Assembly: GCF_030272615.1 (NCBI RefSeq)
Contig: NC_081410.1
Coordinates: 569,611,152 to 569,675,151 of the forward strand
From: Cryptomeria japonica
Lineage: Eukaryota > Streptophyta > Pinopsida > Cupressales > Cupressaceae
Length of the DNA: 64,000 bases
Reading direction: 5' to 3'
The notes under the pieces are model-generated. The model saw nothing but the letters and a program-made list of their open reading frames with translations, ran no database searches and had not been told where the DNA came from. The position numbers and the translations under genes are program-made. This document shows positions 21,578-35,200 of this stretch, in pieces (the stretch's first letter is position 1; the number at the start of each line of letters is the position of its first letter).

Positions 21578-24007
21578 ATGCGTGCGGGTTCCACCCACTC
21601 CCGAGATGGGAGGTGGGGCCCGTAGGTTAGGGTTTCCCCAATAAAATAAAGCTTGTTTTATTTTTTTTTTATATATTTTTAAATATATATATATATATAT
21701 ATATAATATTGATAAATATAAAATGGAAGAAAATGTCATGGGGGATGAAATAAAGAAGTTGTAATAAGTTCGTAGAAAAATCTATTTTTTTTATAAATTT
21801 AGATTTTAGTGCCAAATATATATATATATATATATCAAATAATGGAGATTGCATATTCTGTTTTTATTTGTAGATTAATTAAAATTTATTAATCTTGGAT
21901 TTATTAAATTGGTATTAACAAACGTTTAAATTCGGAACTTCTTTTAATAGGAAGGGTAATCCTTGGAGAAGAGATCAAATATTGTCTGTAATTGAAGACC
22001 TTTGAAATAAAACACCAGTGCTAATGTTATGAAATATATTTTAATAAGACGTCGTTTTTTTTAAATAAGCATGGTCTTTCGATTTGAATGATTAAGATCT
22101 CCCGAGAATTTTAGAAATGAAAACTAGAGTATAGGAGAGTATGAAATTAGAATCTAAATTATCTTCGTATATTTTCTTATTACTTCATCGATATGCTAGT
22201 AAAATGAATGGAAGTTGGACAATGTATCGAGTTGGAAAGTTATAAGTTTAAGATTTGTATTTTCTTGTTAAAGTGATGGCAAAACCTTGATGTAATTGTT
22301 TGGACCCTGTCATGTTGTCATTGGGACACCTGTTAAGTCTTAGGTCTCTAAATAGGGTACTGTTGGGCAATGGACCTTGTACTTCCTTGTAGCATGCACT
22401 ATTGATTTTGCCTCTACGTGGAAGTCAATTAGGACTTGGGGATCAAAGTGGTCATTTGTAAATTGGTTGTATCCGCCTAAGTGGCAAAGATGTAAAAGAC
22501 ATGTAATTTATGTATTCCTAACAATATTAATGCCAAAGGGGTCTTGTAGTTGAGCAGACCCGGAGATGTAGCCCTTTAGGGGTGAACTCTGAGATCATAT
22601 ATGTGTTATGCGATGTTTTTAGCTTCCTTGTTTCATGCTTTAAGTTATCATGTATGGTTGTTATCTTGCAAAGTGTACGATGGAAATTAACGAATTTAAA
22701 TCTAAGTGCGTAAAATTATTCATCTTGGCAAACGTAGTAATCAGGTTCATGGAAGTTTGTAATTAAGATTATGGAAAAAAGTATTTTGATAATGTGAATT
22801 AAAAGTAGTAATAGTGGAAAGAATCTTGCTAGGTTACATCATTGGATTAACTTGTTATTAAGCATGTAAATCGAACAAATGAGAATGGAAACCCAAGTTA
22901 GAATTAATGTTTTAATTCCTAGATTGAAATCTAAAGGACGTACATCATATCAGTATTTACCCTCTTACCTTATTAAATGAGTAACGCCATGTTAGTTATG
23001 TTACACTACATTGGATGAATTGGTTTAGTTATTTCACATTTTAATCTTAACAAATAATCCTTACCAAAATTAACTTGATAATTGGGTGAACTCAACTAGT
23101 ATCCATATTTGTAACCTTAATAAAAGAATCCCTTATGATTGCTAAAATGGAACTAAAATGGGAAGAATTGGTATAGTTGTTTAAATCTTAATCTTAATAA
23201 ACGTACCTCTTCATATTAACTTCATTTAACTAAAAAGAGTGATATGCAATAAGATAGTTACATTCTAATTCTAATGGAAGAACGTCACTATGAACTTATA
23301 TTTTAATCCTGTAATGATGAATATCATCTTGCTAACTATATCTTAATTTAAAGGATGAACTCATGTGGTCCTCATACATTTTCACCTTAATGAATTTAGC
23401 CATCTATTAGCATTATTAAATCTTCAATGAATTCTATGGCTACTCACATTCTATCTTCCATAAGAGAATTACAACTCATTAGATGGTTATGTTGTATTTA
23501 AATGAAGGGTCCTCACTCTATTAATGGAAGTTTAATCTTTAATGAACGAATTCTTCTTATTAACCATACTTTAAATATTTAAGAAAGATATCAACTGTGG
23601 GTGGTTATCTTAAAACCAAATGAATGAACTTCATTATATTAAACGCTTGGAACCTTTTTGGAGGCCTCTAAATGAAATTATGAATTTAAGTGCATTCAAT
23701 AAATAACCTCACAATGGCCCCCTAACCACCCAAGGTAAATGCATGCTTCCTAAAATTCTAAGATGTCATATCATTGAACATATATATAATCATGTCTTAT
23801 GCATTATCCCACATTTAGGATATCCAGATTAATGGATCATTTGACGCAAGTTGAGTTAGGTGCTAGGTTATGTAATCGCGTAGGGAAACTCCTTAGGATC
23901 GTTTAGCCGTCCGCTGTGCTATCTATGTTTCAGATAACTCCAAATTATCTTAATGTTGTAACTAGTCATTAATGCTCTTAATCATTATTTAAAAAAAAAA
24001 AATATTT

Positions 24008-24049
24008 ACACTCTAATTGAGTGTTTTTAACTTAAACCCTTAGGGGTTT
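24008..24049. repeat. Paired stem-loops at the 3' end of LTR A
   Basis: ACACTC-TAATT-GAGTGT (24008-24024) and AAACCC-TTAG-GGGTTT (24034-24049), 17 bp before the LTR end. Both recur in the other LTRs, the first unchanged and the second also conserved. Confidence 0.75.
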
Positions 24050-24068
24050 CCTGGCGGGGCATTACACT

Positions 24069-24081
24069 TGGTATCAGAGCC
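24069..24081 (+). other. Primer binding site, interior A
   Basis: TGGTATCAGAGCC, complementary to the 3' 13 bases of plant initiator tRNA-Met, two bases after LTR A. Confidence 0.9.
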
Positions 24082-26229
24082 CATGTTGCAACACTGGGAT
24101 CTCTAGTTTTGCTTGTGCCCTTAGTTAGTGTGTGTATGTCTACCCTATGTTGTATTCTTGTCCACCTTGATGTGAGGGTGTGATTTAACAAACCCTACTT
24201 GTGTGTAACGCATGTGTTCACACTTTGTTTTCACCTCATTGATGTGAGTGTTTCGGGAATAATTATAGGTGTTTTGTCTGCTTATTGGGGTCTTGGTCTA
24301 CGATTTCTCTTACTCTGAAAGGGAGTCATATGTACCTTCATTCTTGAATTGATTTACTCTTTTGACTAATCCATCTGGGTGAGTTGTTAATATCTTGAAT
24401 CTAAAAGTATGAAATGTGCTTGTTTATGGTTTTGATCTATTTTAATTATTGTCCACTTGAAAGACTAATATGGCAAATGTTAATGCTTATTATGTAGTAC
24501 ATTGAGTGATATGACTCTTCTTCTTCTCTCTCTCTAGTAAATTGAAAGGATTTGATATGGGTAATTATCTCTTATTTAAGTTTTCTTATTGCAAGAGAAA
24601 GGATGATATTTCTTGAGCCTTGTGTGAGCCTTATAATGTTTTTGTGTTTTAGATTGTGAAAGGGATTTGGTTTGGGAGTTAATTTTTGGTTAATGATAGA
24701 AAATTGTATGTTTTCTTTAAGGGTTCTCCATGTGCTTGTTAGGAGTAATATAATTAAATTCCATCTTAAGTAAGGTGCAATAAAATGCGCATAGTTGATT
24801 TGGTGAAAATTGCTTGATGTGAACGGGATACCAAAAGAGGACATGTTGTAGTAGCTTTAGGAGTGTATTATTGTGCTCCTCGAAATATTGTTTTAGGTGC
24901 TTATTCAACTAGTGTGATTTAGGACCTATTAAGTGACGCACCATTTAACTTGCTTTGGATATGGGTGATTGTATTATTACATCTCGAAAAGAGGAAATGA
25001 AAGACTTGTTAATTTGTATGCATTAAATGTGTAATATCTAGTAGATAGCTCTTCATTTGCCTCCTTGTCGTATTACAAAATTTCAATGTTAAATTTGATG
25101 TGTTATTGTATTGTATTGTATTACAAATAGTGATTATTCTCAAGAAGACTTGTATTACAAAAGAAAATTTGATTGTCTTGAATTCTTGTGCGGAAAACTA
25201 GAACATTGTAGTGCAACAATAATGATCAGAAATGTCATGTTAGTATGCTTTGGCACCTTCCTAAAAGATAGCGAAATGAAAACCGTGCAACTAAATTGAT
25301 AAACTTATATCCGAGCATATGGTGTGACCTTGAAATTCTTGTGTATTCGTAGGAAATAGTTGATTTTCCAACTCTCTTCCTCCTCGTGTCTAAAATATAG
25401 GAATTGTTTTTTTTTTTTTTGAAATACTATTTAGAATGCAGTGATTTAAAGAAATTCTTATAATGCATATGAAATTGTATGTTGCTTTGGGCTTCTAATT
25501 GAAAGGGAAATTGCATAGTTAGTAATGTGAATGAAAAGGCTTAAGGGAAATTGAGAAAGATATCAGAATGATGTTATTTCTTTGTGTAAATTTGAATTGT
25601 TGAGAATTTCAGAATCTGTATCTAGAGAAAACTTTGTTTGGTGATTCATGTGTAAAGAATGATTAAAACTTCCCTTAAGTATATGTTAGCATAATGTAAA
25701 GTACTCCCCGTAAATGTGACTAAACCAGTAGTGGTGCTATTCTGTGTGTGTTGTGAGAAAACCCGTATTTGTTTTGTGTGCCCATCGGATGGTGAAGTAA
25801 TCAACCATGGGGGATATGTTTGCTTATGAGTATGGGAAACCATACCTATCTATGTGATGTTTCTTATTTGTTCCTTATTGAGTGCCAACGCACGGGTTGT
25901 TGATAAGTCAGTATGTGAAGGGCTAGTAGTAGAAGTCATCATTCCTTGAATAGTACGAAAAGCGTACGAGTAATGTCGACGCGAAGGGACTTTAGCTTCC
26001 CTATTTTGAGGAAAAATATAGTTTTGTAATGAAACTGTAACATAGGTTTACTCAATACTTCCCCTTGTGATGAACCGATTTACGAGGTTCATGTGTGCCA
26101 GCCTAATTCCTATCCTTTATTTTGAGCATATAGATGATAGTTTTTGAGCATATTGATGGATTCTATTGGAGCATCTGTTGCCTTGTCTTCATGGGAGGTG
26201 TGTTATTTTCTTACATAAGTTGCCAACTG

Positions 26230-26560
26230 ACTAGTGTTGGTAGACTTGTGGGTAGGCCTTAGCCATGTATACCTTTGGCTTACGGCGAGTATCCTGAGAG
26301 GAACATCACTATGCAGAGTGTGACCGGCGTGTGCCTTATCCGTGGGGTACACTGCCATGCGGGATACGTCCATTGTGTGCTTTGTCCGCTTGGAGTATTG
26401 CCATGCCGTGCTGAGACACGATGCGGGATGTAGTAGACATTTCCATGCGGCTTACCGCTAGGTGTAGGGTAGAGCCATGCCACATGACGACGTGATGCGG
26501 GGTGATGCCGAGGTGCACACTACCATGCCATGCGGATGTGTGACTTGGCCACACCACATG
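26230..26560. repeat. GC-richer CCATGC-motif block, interior A
   Basis: CCATGC at 26355, 26401, 26443, 26475, 26523 and 26528, with ATGCGGG-type neighbours. It is CpG-rich relative to its surroundings. Equivalent blocks lie near 34450-34750, 42243-42550 and 50410-50715. Antisense open frames here are a by-product of composition. Confidence 0.55.
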
Positions 26561-27822
26561 ATGAGCTACTAGGATAGCTAGACGATTGTTCCTTCCTTCC
26601 TCGTTGGTGGCTAGCTACTAGTCACGTAGTGATGTAATGTGCAGTTATGATTTTCTTTTAAATATTTATTTATTTCTTTGTGGGCCAGCAATTTATTTTA
26701 CTTTGACCTTGACAGTTTAGCCACGATCTTGCAATCTTGATCTTACTTGATTTGATGTTGCAAATCCGGAAATTATTTTCTTGTCTTATTGTTGGAATTG
26801 ACAATTATTATCTTTACTCTTTTTAACTTTGGTGGCTAAACCGGTTTATCCTTGTTGTTTTCATATGCTCGTCTTGTGTTGCAATGTGAATTCCTCTCCA
26901 AGAAAGTAGGAGATGGTCTTGGATGAGTGTATACGAGGAAGTAGACGCAGTGAACCTTGAGGATGGAGGTATGTGAGGCTGTGGAAACAGCTAGGATCCA
27001 CTACCTACCTATGAGTGGTGACTATCTCTTGGAGGCTAAACACCTTACACAACAAGGGATATTCACGAGGGACTTGTATGGAAGGTAGCACCGCTATGGT
27101 GTACCCTAGCACCATCAAGCCCTCGAGTGAGATGTTGGACATTTGTTGATCATGTATTTATTCTGAGAGAAGGCATAGAGATGTGGATCATATATGTTAC
27201 CTTTGACCGAGCATTAGACATGCTCACATGTGGCCTATTGTGTTGTGCAAACCAGTCTTGTGGATGGATATTATGTGCAATCATGGATTAAATGGTGTTA
27301 ACTTGTCACTATGTTATGGGGCATAATCATTGGAAAGGTTCTTATATGTCTGAAAAGTGTAAACAATTGAGTTCTTACGTTGCTCTTATTTGTCGAAAGT
27401 TAACTTGGGTGTAGAAATTGATATTTGAAGCTAGTTCCATGCAATAAAGTTACGCGAAAGAGATGAATTGGTGGAAGAAATTGACCTTGAGAGCATATTT
27501 TCTTGTCATGTTTGATAAATGAGTATGATAACTATGCCTATATATTTTAAATTGCTTAAATTTGGTGTAATAAAAAGGGAAAAAGTCTCGTTTCTCTACT
27601 ATGGTTGTGTGTAAATTCTAGAATATTTGAAGATGTGAATGATATTAGATGCATTTTTTGTTAATGGATGATGACACTTGTAGAGGATTTATAAATAATG
27701 TTCTAAAATGATGACAAAATAGTTGGTTGTGCAAATTGATAATTGTTAATTGAGTTTAAGGGCTAATAAGTGTTGCAGGACTTCCGTTTAGCTTTGCGAC
27801 TTCTAGGAGTAAGTCAGAGCCT

Positions 27823-27834
27823 AGGGGGGGAGAA
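27823..27834 (+). other. Polypurine tract, interior A
   Basis: AGGGGGGGAGAA directly before LTR B; the same tract is at 43816-43827 and 51985-51996. Confidence 0.9.
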
Positions 27835-30800
27835 TGTAATGCCCCTACCCTAGTTGGACTTGTAAAACCCATTTGACCTTGGTTGACTTCCTATGTGGCA
27901 TTCTTGAATGGTAGGTTAACCGCGATGCAATGTGTAGTTTAGATAATATAAATAAATTGTGCATACTTATTATTGTGCTTTTGCATCGATTCTTGTGTAA
28001 ATGTAATTGTTTCCTAACCCTTGTGATAAATCTGGAGCTAACGCCCTCATTGAATATGTATATGTATATGTATGCTTCCATGAATTCATGGGTGCAGGAG
28101 ATTGCCGGTACAACACCGCCTAAGGCGAGGTTCATCTTCTTTGGGAGTTTGCAGGGTTGAGTATACCTCCTTCATCCTTAGAATTCGGAATTGGTGGCCA
28201 TATAACTCTCATCTTGCCTTAGCCATGGTCAGGTGAGCGTCGTGCATGGTTCGTGGGGCTTTCTTTTCATTGGGATGCGTGTCAAGAGATTTGGAGGACT
28301 TCCTCGATTTGCGTGCCTTGCGCGGGGTAAGTGGAGTTTGTTATCCTGATTATTAAAATCAATTTAATGAGTAGACGTACACATTAGTGATATAGAAATT
28401 TAAATAGGTAGTTTTTTTATACGATTAATCGTTAATTTAAATAGATTGCTTTAATTATTATTGTAGGAAGCTTAAGGTATTTATCTTGGATTAATGTGCT
28501 CATTTACGCGTATGTAGTTGAGAAAATTAGAATAAATAAGACTCTTGCATTAGATTAGTCATTTATTTAAAAAGGTCACTTTATTATGTTATAGCGAGTT
28601 AATTTAATAGCTAATTTTAAAATAACGAATTTAATGAGTTATGCGTTTTAGAAAGGAAAGATTTAAAGTCATTTGGGAAATAGAAATAAATTCATCATTT
28701 TCGCATTTTGGAATAGAAAGGATAAATTTTATTATTTAAAAGAAAATTATTATTCTTTTTACTTGCAAAATTGATATAGTATAAAGGATTGATTTTTGAA
28801 GTTTAAATTAATTTAAATATCTCACCCTTGCTAACAGTTCAAAATATAAATGTAGGCCTGAATTGACATTGGGAGATTAAAATTAGAATTAAATAAGAAA
28901 TAGAGGCATTTTAATTTTATTTAGAATAAAACAAGTTAGATTTATTGAGCAGTGGAAAATAATGGTTTCTATTTTCATGTTTCTTTTATTTTAAAAATAA
29001 AAATGCCTAAATTCGAAATTGAAAATTAGGGCAAAAATAGGGTTTCTCATTTAACCTAGTTTTGAAATGTTTTTGGGGGTTCTTTTTTGGAGAGCTGGTT
29101 TTTGGGGGAAAAAAAAAAGATGGGGGGGAATTTGCTTGGAGTTGCAGGTGGAGCTCTTCTTCAAATTCATGCCTGGAATGCTAATGGGAGGTAGGTCTCT
29201 TGTTTATCTTTTATTTCATTTTAAACCAAAAGGAATGGGTTTGATTCTCTCTAAAAAAATCTGAGTTCTAGTTTGAAATAATGGTGGACATTGGATCAAG
29301 ATTTTGTTTTTTTACTGCCTTATGAGTTAGTAAATCTTACCTATCTAAGAGTTTTTTTGTATTTTTTTTGTGTTTGGGGGAAAACCATGAGCTGTTATTT
29401 GGAAATCTTTCCCCATTCTGATATTTTGGTTAGTTTAGAAAAAAAAGGAAAATAAAAAGGGGAAAAGATGGCTGTGACTGTGTATGCTCTTTTCTTTCAA
29501 TATTCTCATTCAGAGATGTTTTAGTTTGAAACTGTGAAAGTATACAAAAAAAAAGAATTGATTGAACAAAAAAAAAGAGATTAAAAAAAAAAAAATTTAA
29601 ATTAGGGTTTTTGGGGGGGGGAGCCGAAGCTCAACCCGCCCCTCCCCCGCGGCGCCGTTGTGGCTCACAGTCTACCTACGACCACAATGTGGGCCGCAGG
29701 GAACCCCGCGTCCACAACGTGGGCTGCAGGGAACCTGCGTCCACAGTGTGGCTTCGTAGGAACCTGCATCCACGCTGTGGGCCGCAGGGACCTGCGTGCG
29801 GGTTCCACCCACTCCCAAGATGGGAGGTGGAGCCCGTAGGTTAGGGTTTCCCCAATAAAATAAAGCTTGTTTTATTTTTTTTTTATATATTTTAAAATAT
29901 AAATATATATATATATATAATATTGATAAATATAAAATGGAAGAAAATGTCATGGGGGATGAAATAAAGAAGTTGTAATAAGTTCATAGAAAAATCTATT
30001 TTTTTTATAAATTTAGATTTTAGTGCCAAATATATATATATATATATATATATCAAATAATGGAGATTGCATATTCTATTTTTATTTGTAGATTAATTAA
30101 AATTTATTAATCTTGGATTTATTAAATTGGTATTAACAAACGTTTAAATTCGGAACTTCTTTTAATAGGAAGGGTAATCCTTGGAGAAGAGATCAAATAT
30201 TGTCTGTAATTGAAGACCTTTGAAATAAAACACCAGTGCTAATGTTATGAAATATATTTAAATAAGACGTCATTTTTTTTAACTAAGCATGGTCTTTCGA
30301 TTTGAATGATTAAGATCTCCCGAGAATTTTAGAAATGAAAACTAGAGTATACGAGAGTATGAAATTTGAATCTAAATTATCTTCGTATATTTTTGTTATT
30401 ACTTCATCGATATGCTAGTAAAATGAATGGAAGTTGGACAATGTATCGAGTTGGAAAGTTATAAGTTTAAGATTTGTATTTTCTTGTTAAAGTGATGGCA
30501 AAACCTTGATGTAATTGGGACACCTGTTAAGTCTTAGGTCTCTAAATAGGGTACTGTTGGGCAATGGACCTTGTACTTCCTTGTAGCATGCACTATTGAT
30601 TTTGCCTCTTCGTGGAAGTCAATTAGGACTTGGGGATCAAAGTGGTCATTTGTAAATTGGTTGTATCCGCCTAAGTGGCAAAGATGTAAAAGACATGTAA
30701 TTTATGTATTCCTAAGAATATTAATGCCAAAGGGGTCTTGCAGTTGAGCAGACCCGGAGATGTAGCCCTTTAGGGGTGAACTCCGAGATCATATCTGTGT

Positions 30801-32260
30801 TATGCGATGTTTTTAGCTTCCTTGTTTCATGCTTTAAGTTATCATGTATGGTTGTTATCTTGCAAAGTGTACGATGGAAATTAACGAATTTAAATCTAAG
30901 TGCATAAAATTATTCATCTTGGCAAACGTAGTAATCAGGTTCATGGAAGTTTGTAATTAAGATTATGGAAAAAAGTATTTTGATAATGTGAATTAAAAGT
31001 AGTAATAGTGGAAAGAATCTTGCTAGGTTACATCATTGGATTAACTTGTTATTAAGCATGTAAATCAAACAAATGAGAATGGAAACCCAAGTTAGAATTA
31101 ATGTTTTAATTCCTAGATTGAAATCTAAAGGACGTACATCATATCGGTATTTACCCTCTTACCTTATTAAATGAGTAACGCCATGTTAGTTATGTTACAC
31201 TACATTGGATGAATTGGTTTAGTTATTTCACGTTTTAATCTTAACAAATAATCCTTACCAAAATTAACTTGATAATTGGGTGAACTCAACTAGTATCCAT
31301 ATTTGTAACCTTAATAAAAGAATCCCTTATGATTGCTAAAATGGAACTAAAATGGGAAGAATTGGTATAGTTGTTTAAATCTTAATCTTAATAAATGTAC
31401 CTCTTCATATTAACTTCATTTAACTAAAAAGAGTGATATTCAATAAGATAGTTACATTCTAATCCTAATGGAAGAACGTCACTATGAACTTATATTTTAA
31501 TCCTGTAATGATGAATATCATCTTGCTAACTATATCTTAATTTAAAGGATGAACTCATGTGGTCCTCATACATTTTCACCTTAATGAATTTAGCCATCTA
31601 TTAGCATTATTAAATCCTCAATGAATTCTATGGCTACTCACATTCTATCTTCCATAAGAGAATTACGACTCATTAGATGGTTATGTTGTATTTAAATGAA
31701 GGGTCCTCACTCTATTAATGGAAGTTTAATCTTTAATGATTGAATTCTTCTTATTAACCATACTTTTAATATTTAAAAAAGATATCAACTGTGGGTGGTT
31801 ATCTTAAAACCAAATGAATGAACTTCATTATATTAAACGCTTGGACCCTTTTTGGAGGCCTCTAAATGAAATTATGAATTTAAGTGCATTGAATAAATAA
31901 CCTCACAATGGCCCCCTAACCACCCAAAGTAAATGCACGCTTCCTAAAATTCTAAGATGTCATATCATTGAACATATATATAATCATGTCTTATGCATTA
32001 TCCCACATTTAGGATATCCAGATTAATGGATGATTTGACGCAAGTTGAGTTAGGTGCTAGGTTATGTAATCGCGTAGGGAAACTCCTTAGGATCATTTAA
32101 TCGTTCGCTGTGCTATCTATGTTTCAGATAACTCCAAACTATCTTTATGTTGTAACTAGTCATTAATGCTCTTAATCATTATTTTAAAAAAAAAAATATT
32201 TACACTCTAATTGAGTGTTTTTTACTTAAACCCTTAGGGGTTTCCTGGCGGGGCATTACA
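27835..32260 (+). repeat. Array LTR B
   Basis: 4,426 bp, complete. It lacks the 23-bp segment at about 30514 (GATGTAATTGGGACACC), a deletion shared only with LTR C. It also shares GTATACGAGAG with C, where A, D and E have GTATAGGAGAG. GC-rich hairpin repeats at 29675-29791. Confidence 0.93.
29675..29791. repeat. GC-rich hairpin minisatellite, LTR B
   Basis: Same four-unit structure as in LTR A, with point changes (CCTACG, CCTGCATCC) that weaken some arms. Confidence 0.8.
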
Positions 32261-35200
32261 CTTGGTATCAGAGCCCATGTTGCAACACTGGGATCTCTGG
32301 TTTTGCTTGTGCCCTTAGTTAGTGTGTGTATGTCTACCCTATGTTGTATTCTTGTCCACCTTGATGTGAGGGTTTGATTTAACAAACCCTACTTGTGTGT
32401 AACGCATGTGTTCACACTTTGTTTTCACCTCATTGATGTGAGTGTTTCGGGAATAATTATAGGTGTTTTGTGTGCTTATTGAGGTCTTGGTCTACGATTT
32501 CTCTTACTCTGAAAGAGAGTCGTATGTACCTTCATTCTTGAATTGATTTACTCTTTTGACTAATCCATCTGGGTGAGTTGTTAATATCTTGAATCTAAAA
32601 GTATGAAATGTGCTTGTTTATGGTTTTGATCTATTTTAATTATTGTCCACTTGAAAGACTAATATGGCAAATGTTAATGCTTATTATGTAGTACATTGAG
32701 TGATATGACTATTCTTCTTCTCTCTCTAGTAAATTGAAAGGATTTGATATGGGTAATTATCTCTTATTTAAGTTTTCTTATTGCAAGAGAAAGGATGATA
32801 TTTCTTGAGCCTTGTGTGAGCCTTATAATGTTTTTGTGTTTTAGATTGTGAAAGGGATTTGGTTTGGGAGTTAATTTTTGGTTAATGATAGAAAATTGTA
32901 TGTTTTCTTTAAGGGTTCTCCATGTGCTTGTTAGGAGTAATATATTTAAATTCCATCTTAAGTAAGGTGCAATAAAATGCGCATAGTTGATTTGGTGAAA
33001 ATTGCTTGATGTGAACGGGTACCAAAACAGGACATGTTGTAGTAGCTTTAGGACTGTATTATTGTGCTCCTCGAAAGATTGTTTTAGGTGCTTATTCAAC
33101 TAGTGTGATTTAGGACGTATTAAGTGACGCACCATTTAACTTTCTTTGGATATGGGTGATTGTATTATTAAATCTCGAAAAGAGGAAATGAAAAACTTGT
33201 TAATTTGTATGCATTAAATGTGTAATATCTAGTAGATAGCTCTTCATTTACCTCCTTGTCGTATTACGAAATTTCAATGTTAAATTTGATGTGTTATTGT
33301 ATTGTATTGTATTACGAATAGTGATTATTCTCAAGAAGACTTGTATTACAAAAGAAAATTTGATTGTCTTGAATTCTTGTTCGGAAAACTAGAACATTGT
33401 AGTGCAACAATAATGATCAGAAATGTCATGTTAGGATGCTTTGGCACCTTCCTAAAAGATAGCGAAATGAAAACCGTGCAACTAAATTGATAAACTTATA
33501 TCCGAGCATATGGTGTGATCTTGAAATTCTTGTGTATTCGTAGGAAATAGTTGATTTTCCAACTCTCTTCCTCCTCTTGTCTAAAATATAGGAATTGTTT
33601 TTTTTTTTTTGAAATACTATTTAGAATGCAGTGATTTAAAGAAATTCTTATAATGCATATGATATTGTATGTTGCTTTGGGCTTCTAATTGAAAGGGAAA
33701 TTGCATAGTTAGTAATGTGAATGAAAAGGCTTAAGGGAAATTGAGAAAGATATCAGAATGATGTTATTTCTTTGTGTAAATTTGAATTGTTGAGAATTTC
33801 AGAATGTGTATCTAGAGAAAACTTTGTTTGGTGATTCATGTGTAAAGAATGATTAAAACATCCCTTAAGTATATGTTAGCATAATGTAAAGTACTCCCCG
33901 TAAATGTGACTAAACCAGTAGTGGTGCTATTCTATGTGTGTTGTGAGAAAACCCGTACTTGTTTTGTGTGCCCATGGGATGGTGAAGTAATCAACCATGG
34001 GGTATATGTTCGCTTATGAGTATGGGAAACCATACCTATCTATGTGATGTTTCTTATTTGTTCCTTATTGAGTGCCAACCCATGGGTTCGTGATAAGTCA
34101 CTATGTGAAGGGGTAGTGGTAGAAGTCACCATTCCTTGAATACTATGAAAAGCGTACGAGTAATGTCGACGCGAAGCGACTTTAGCTTCCCTATTTTGAG
34201 GAAAAATATAGTTTTGTAATGAAACTGTAACATAGGTGTACTCAATACTTCCCCTTCTGATGAACCGATTTACGAGGTTCATGTGTGCTAGCCTAATTCC
34301 TATCCTTTATTTTGAGCATATAGATGACAGTTTTTGAGCATATTGATGGATTCTATTGGAGCATCTGTTGCCTTGTCTTCATGAGAGTCATGTTATTTTC
34401 TTACATAAGTTGCCAACTGACTAGTGTTGGTAGACTTGTGGATAGACCTTAGCCATGTATACCTCTGGCTTACGGCGAGTATCCTGAGAGGAACATCACT
34501 ATGCGGAGTGTGACCGGCGCGTGCCTTATCCATGGGGTACGCTGCCATGCGGGATACGTCCATTGCGTGCTTTGTCCGCTTGGAGTATTGCCATGCCGTG
34601 CTGAGACACGATGCGGGATGTAGTAGACATTACCATGCGGCTTACCGCTAGGTGTAGGGTAGAGCCATGCCACATGACGACGTGATGCGGGGTGATGCCG
34701 AGGTGCACACTGCCATGCCATGCGGATGTGTGACTTGGCCACACCACATGATGAGCTACTAGGATAGCTAGACGATTGTTCCTTCCTTCCTCGTTGGTGG
34801 CTAGCTACTAGTCACGTAGTGATGTAATGTGCAGTTATGATTTTCTTTTAATTATTTATTTATTTCTTTGTGGGCCAGCAATTTATTTTACTTTGACCTT
34901 GACAGTTTAGCCACGATCTTGCAATCTTGATCTTACTTGATTTGATGTTGCAAATCCGGAAATTATTTTCTTGTCTTATTGTCGGAATTGACAATTATTA
35001 TCTTTACTCTTTTGTACTTTGGTGGCTAAACCGGTTTATCCTTGTTGTTTTCATATGCTCGTCTTGTGTTGCAATGTGAATTCCTCTCCAAGAACGTAGG
35101 AGACGGTCTTGGATGAGTGTATACGAGGAAGTAGACGCAGGGAACCTTGAGGATGGAGGTATGTGAGGCTGTGGAAATAGCTAGGATCCACTACCTACCT

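Larger units (their letters stand above)
19619..24066 (+). repeat. Array LTR A (outer left)
   Basis: 4,448 bp, complete from TGTAATGCCCC to GGGGCATTACA. It contains the GC-rich hairpin repeat (21461-21577), CCCCAATAAAATAAAG (a poly(A)-signal-like AATAAA near 21639), and (TA)n tracts at about 21683-21706 and 21818-21836. It has the 23-bp segment TTTGGACCCTGTCATGTTGT near 22299 that LTRs B and C lack. It carries several private bases, as expected of the oldest or outer copy. Confidence 0.93.
24067..27834 (+). other. Array interior A (non-coding, 3,768 bp)
   Basis: Primer site TGGTATCAGAGCC at 24069-24081 and polypurine tract at 27823-27834. No credible ORF in six frames. It contains a CT-rich tract (about 24517-24537), a T-homopolymer near 25410, and a GC-richer block (26230-26560) with six CCATGC motifs. 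It shares diagnostic bases with interior B (for example CATCTGGGTGAG, CATATGCTCGTC). Confidence 0.9.

Noticed and set aside
24069-24081. tRNA gene fragment
   Set aside because: Only the 3'-end complement of tRNA-iMet is present, directly after an LTR end, which is a primer binding site.
29611-29844. Arg/Pro/Cys-rich open frame over the GC-rich LTR block
   Set aside because: It is a translation of the hairpin minisatellite; similar frames appear on both strands and shift between LTR copies.
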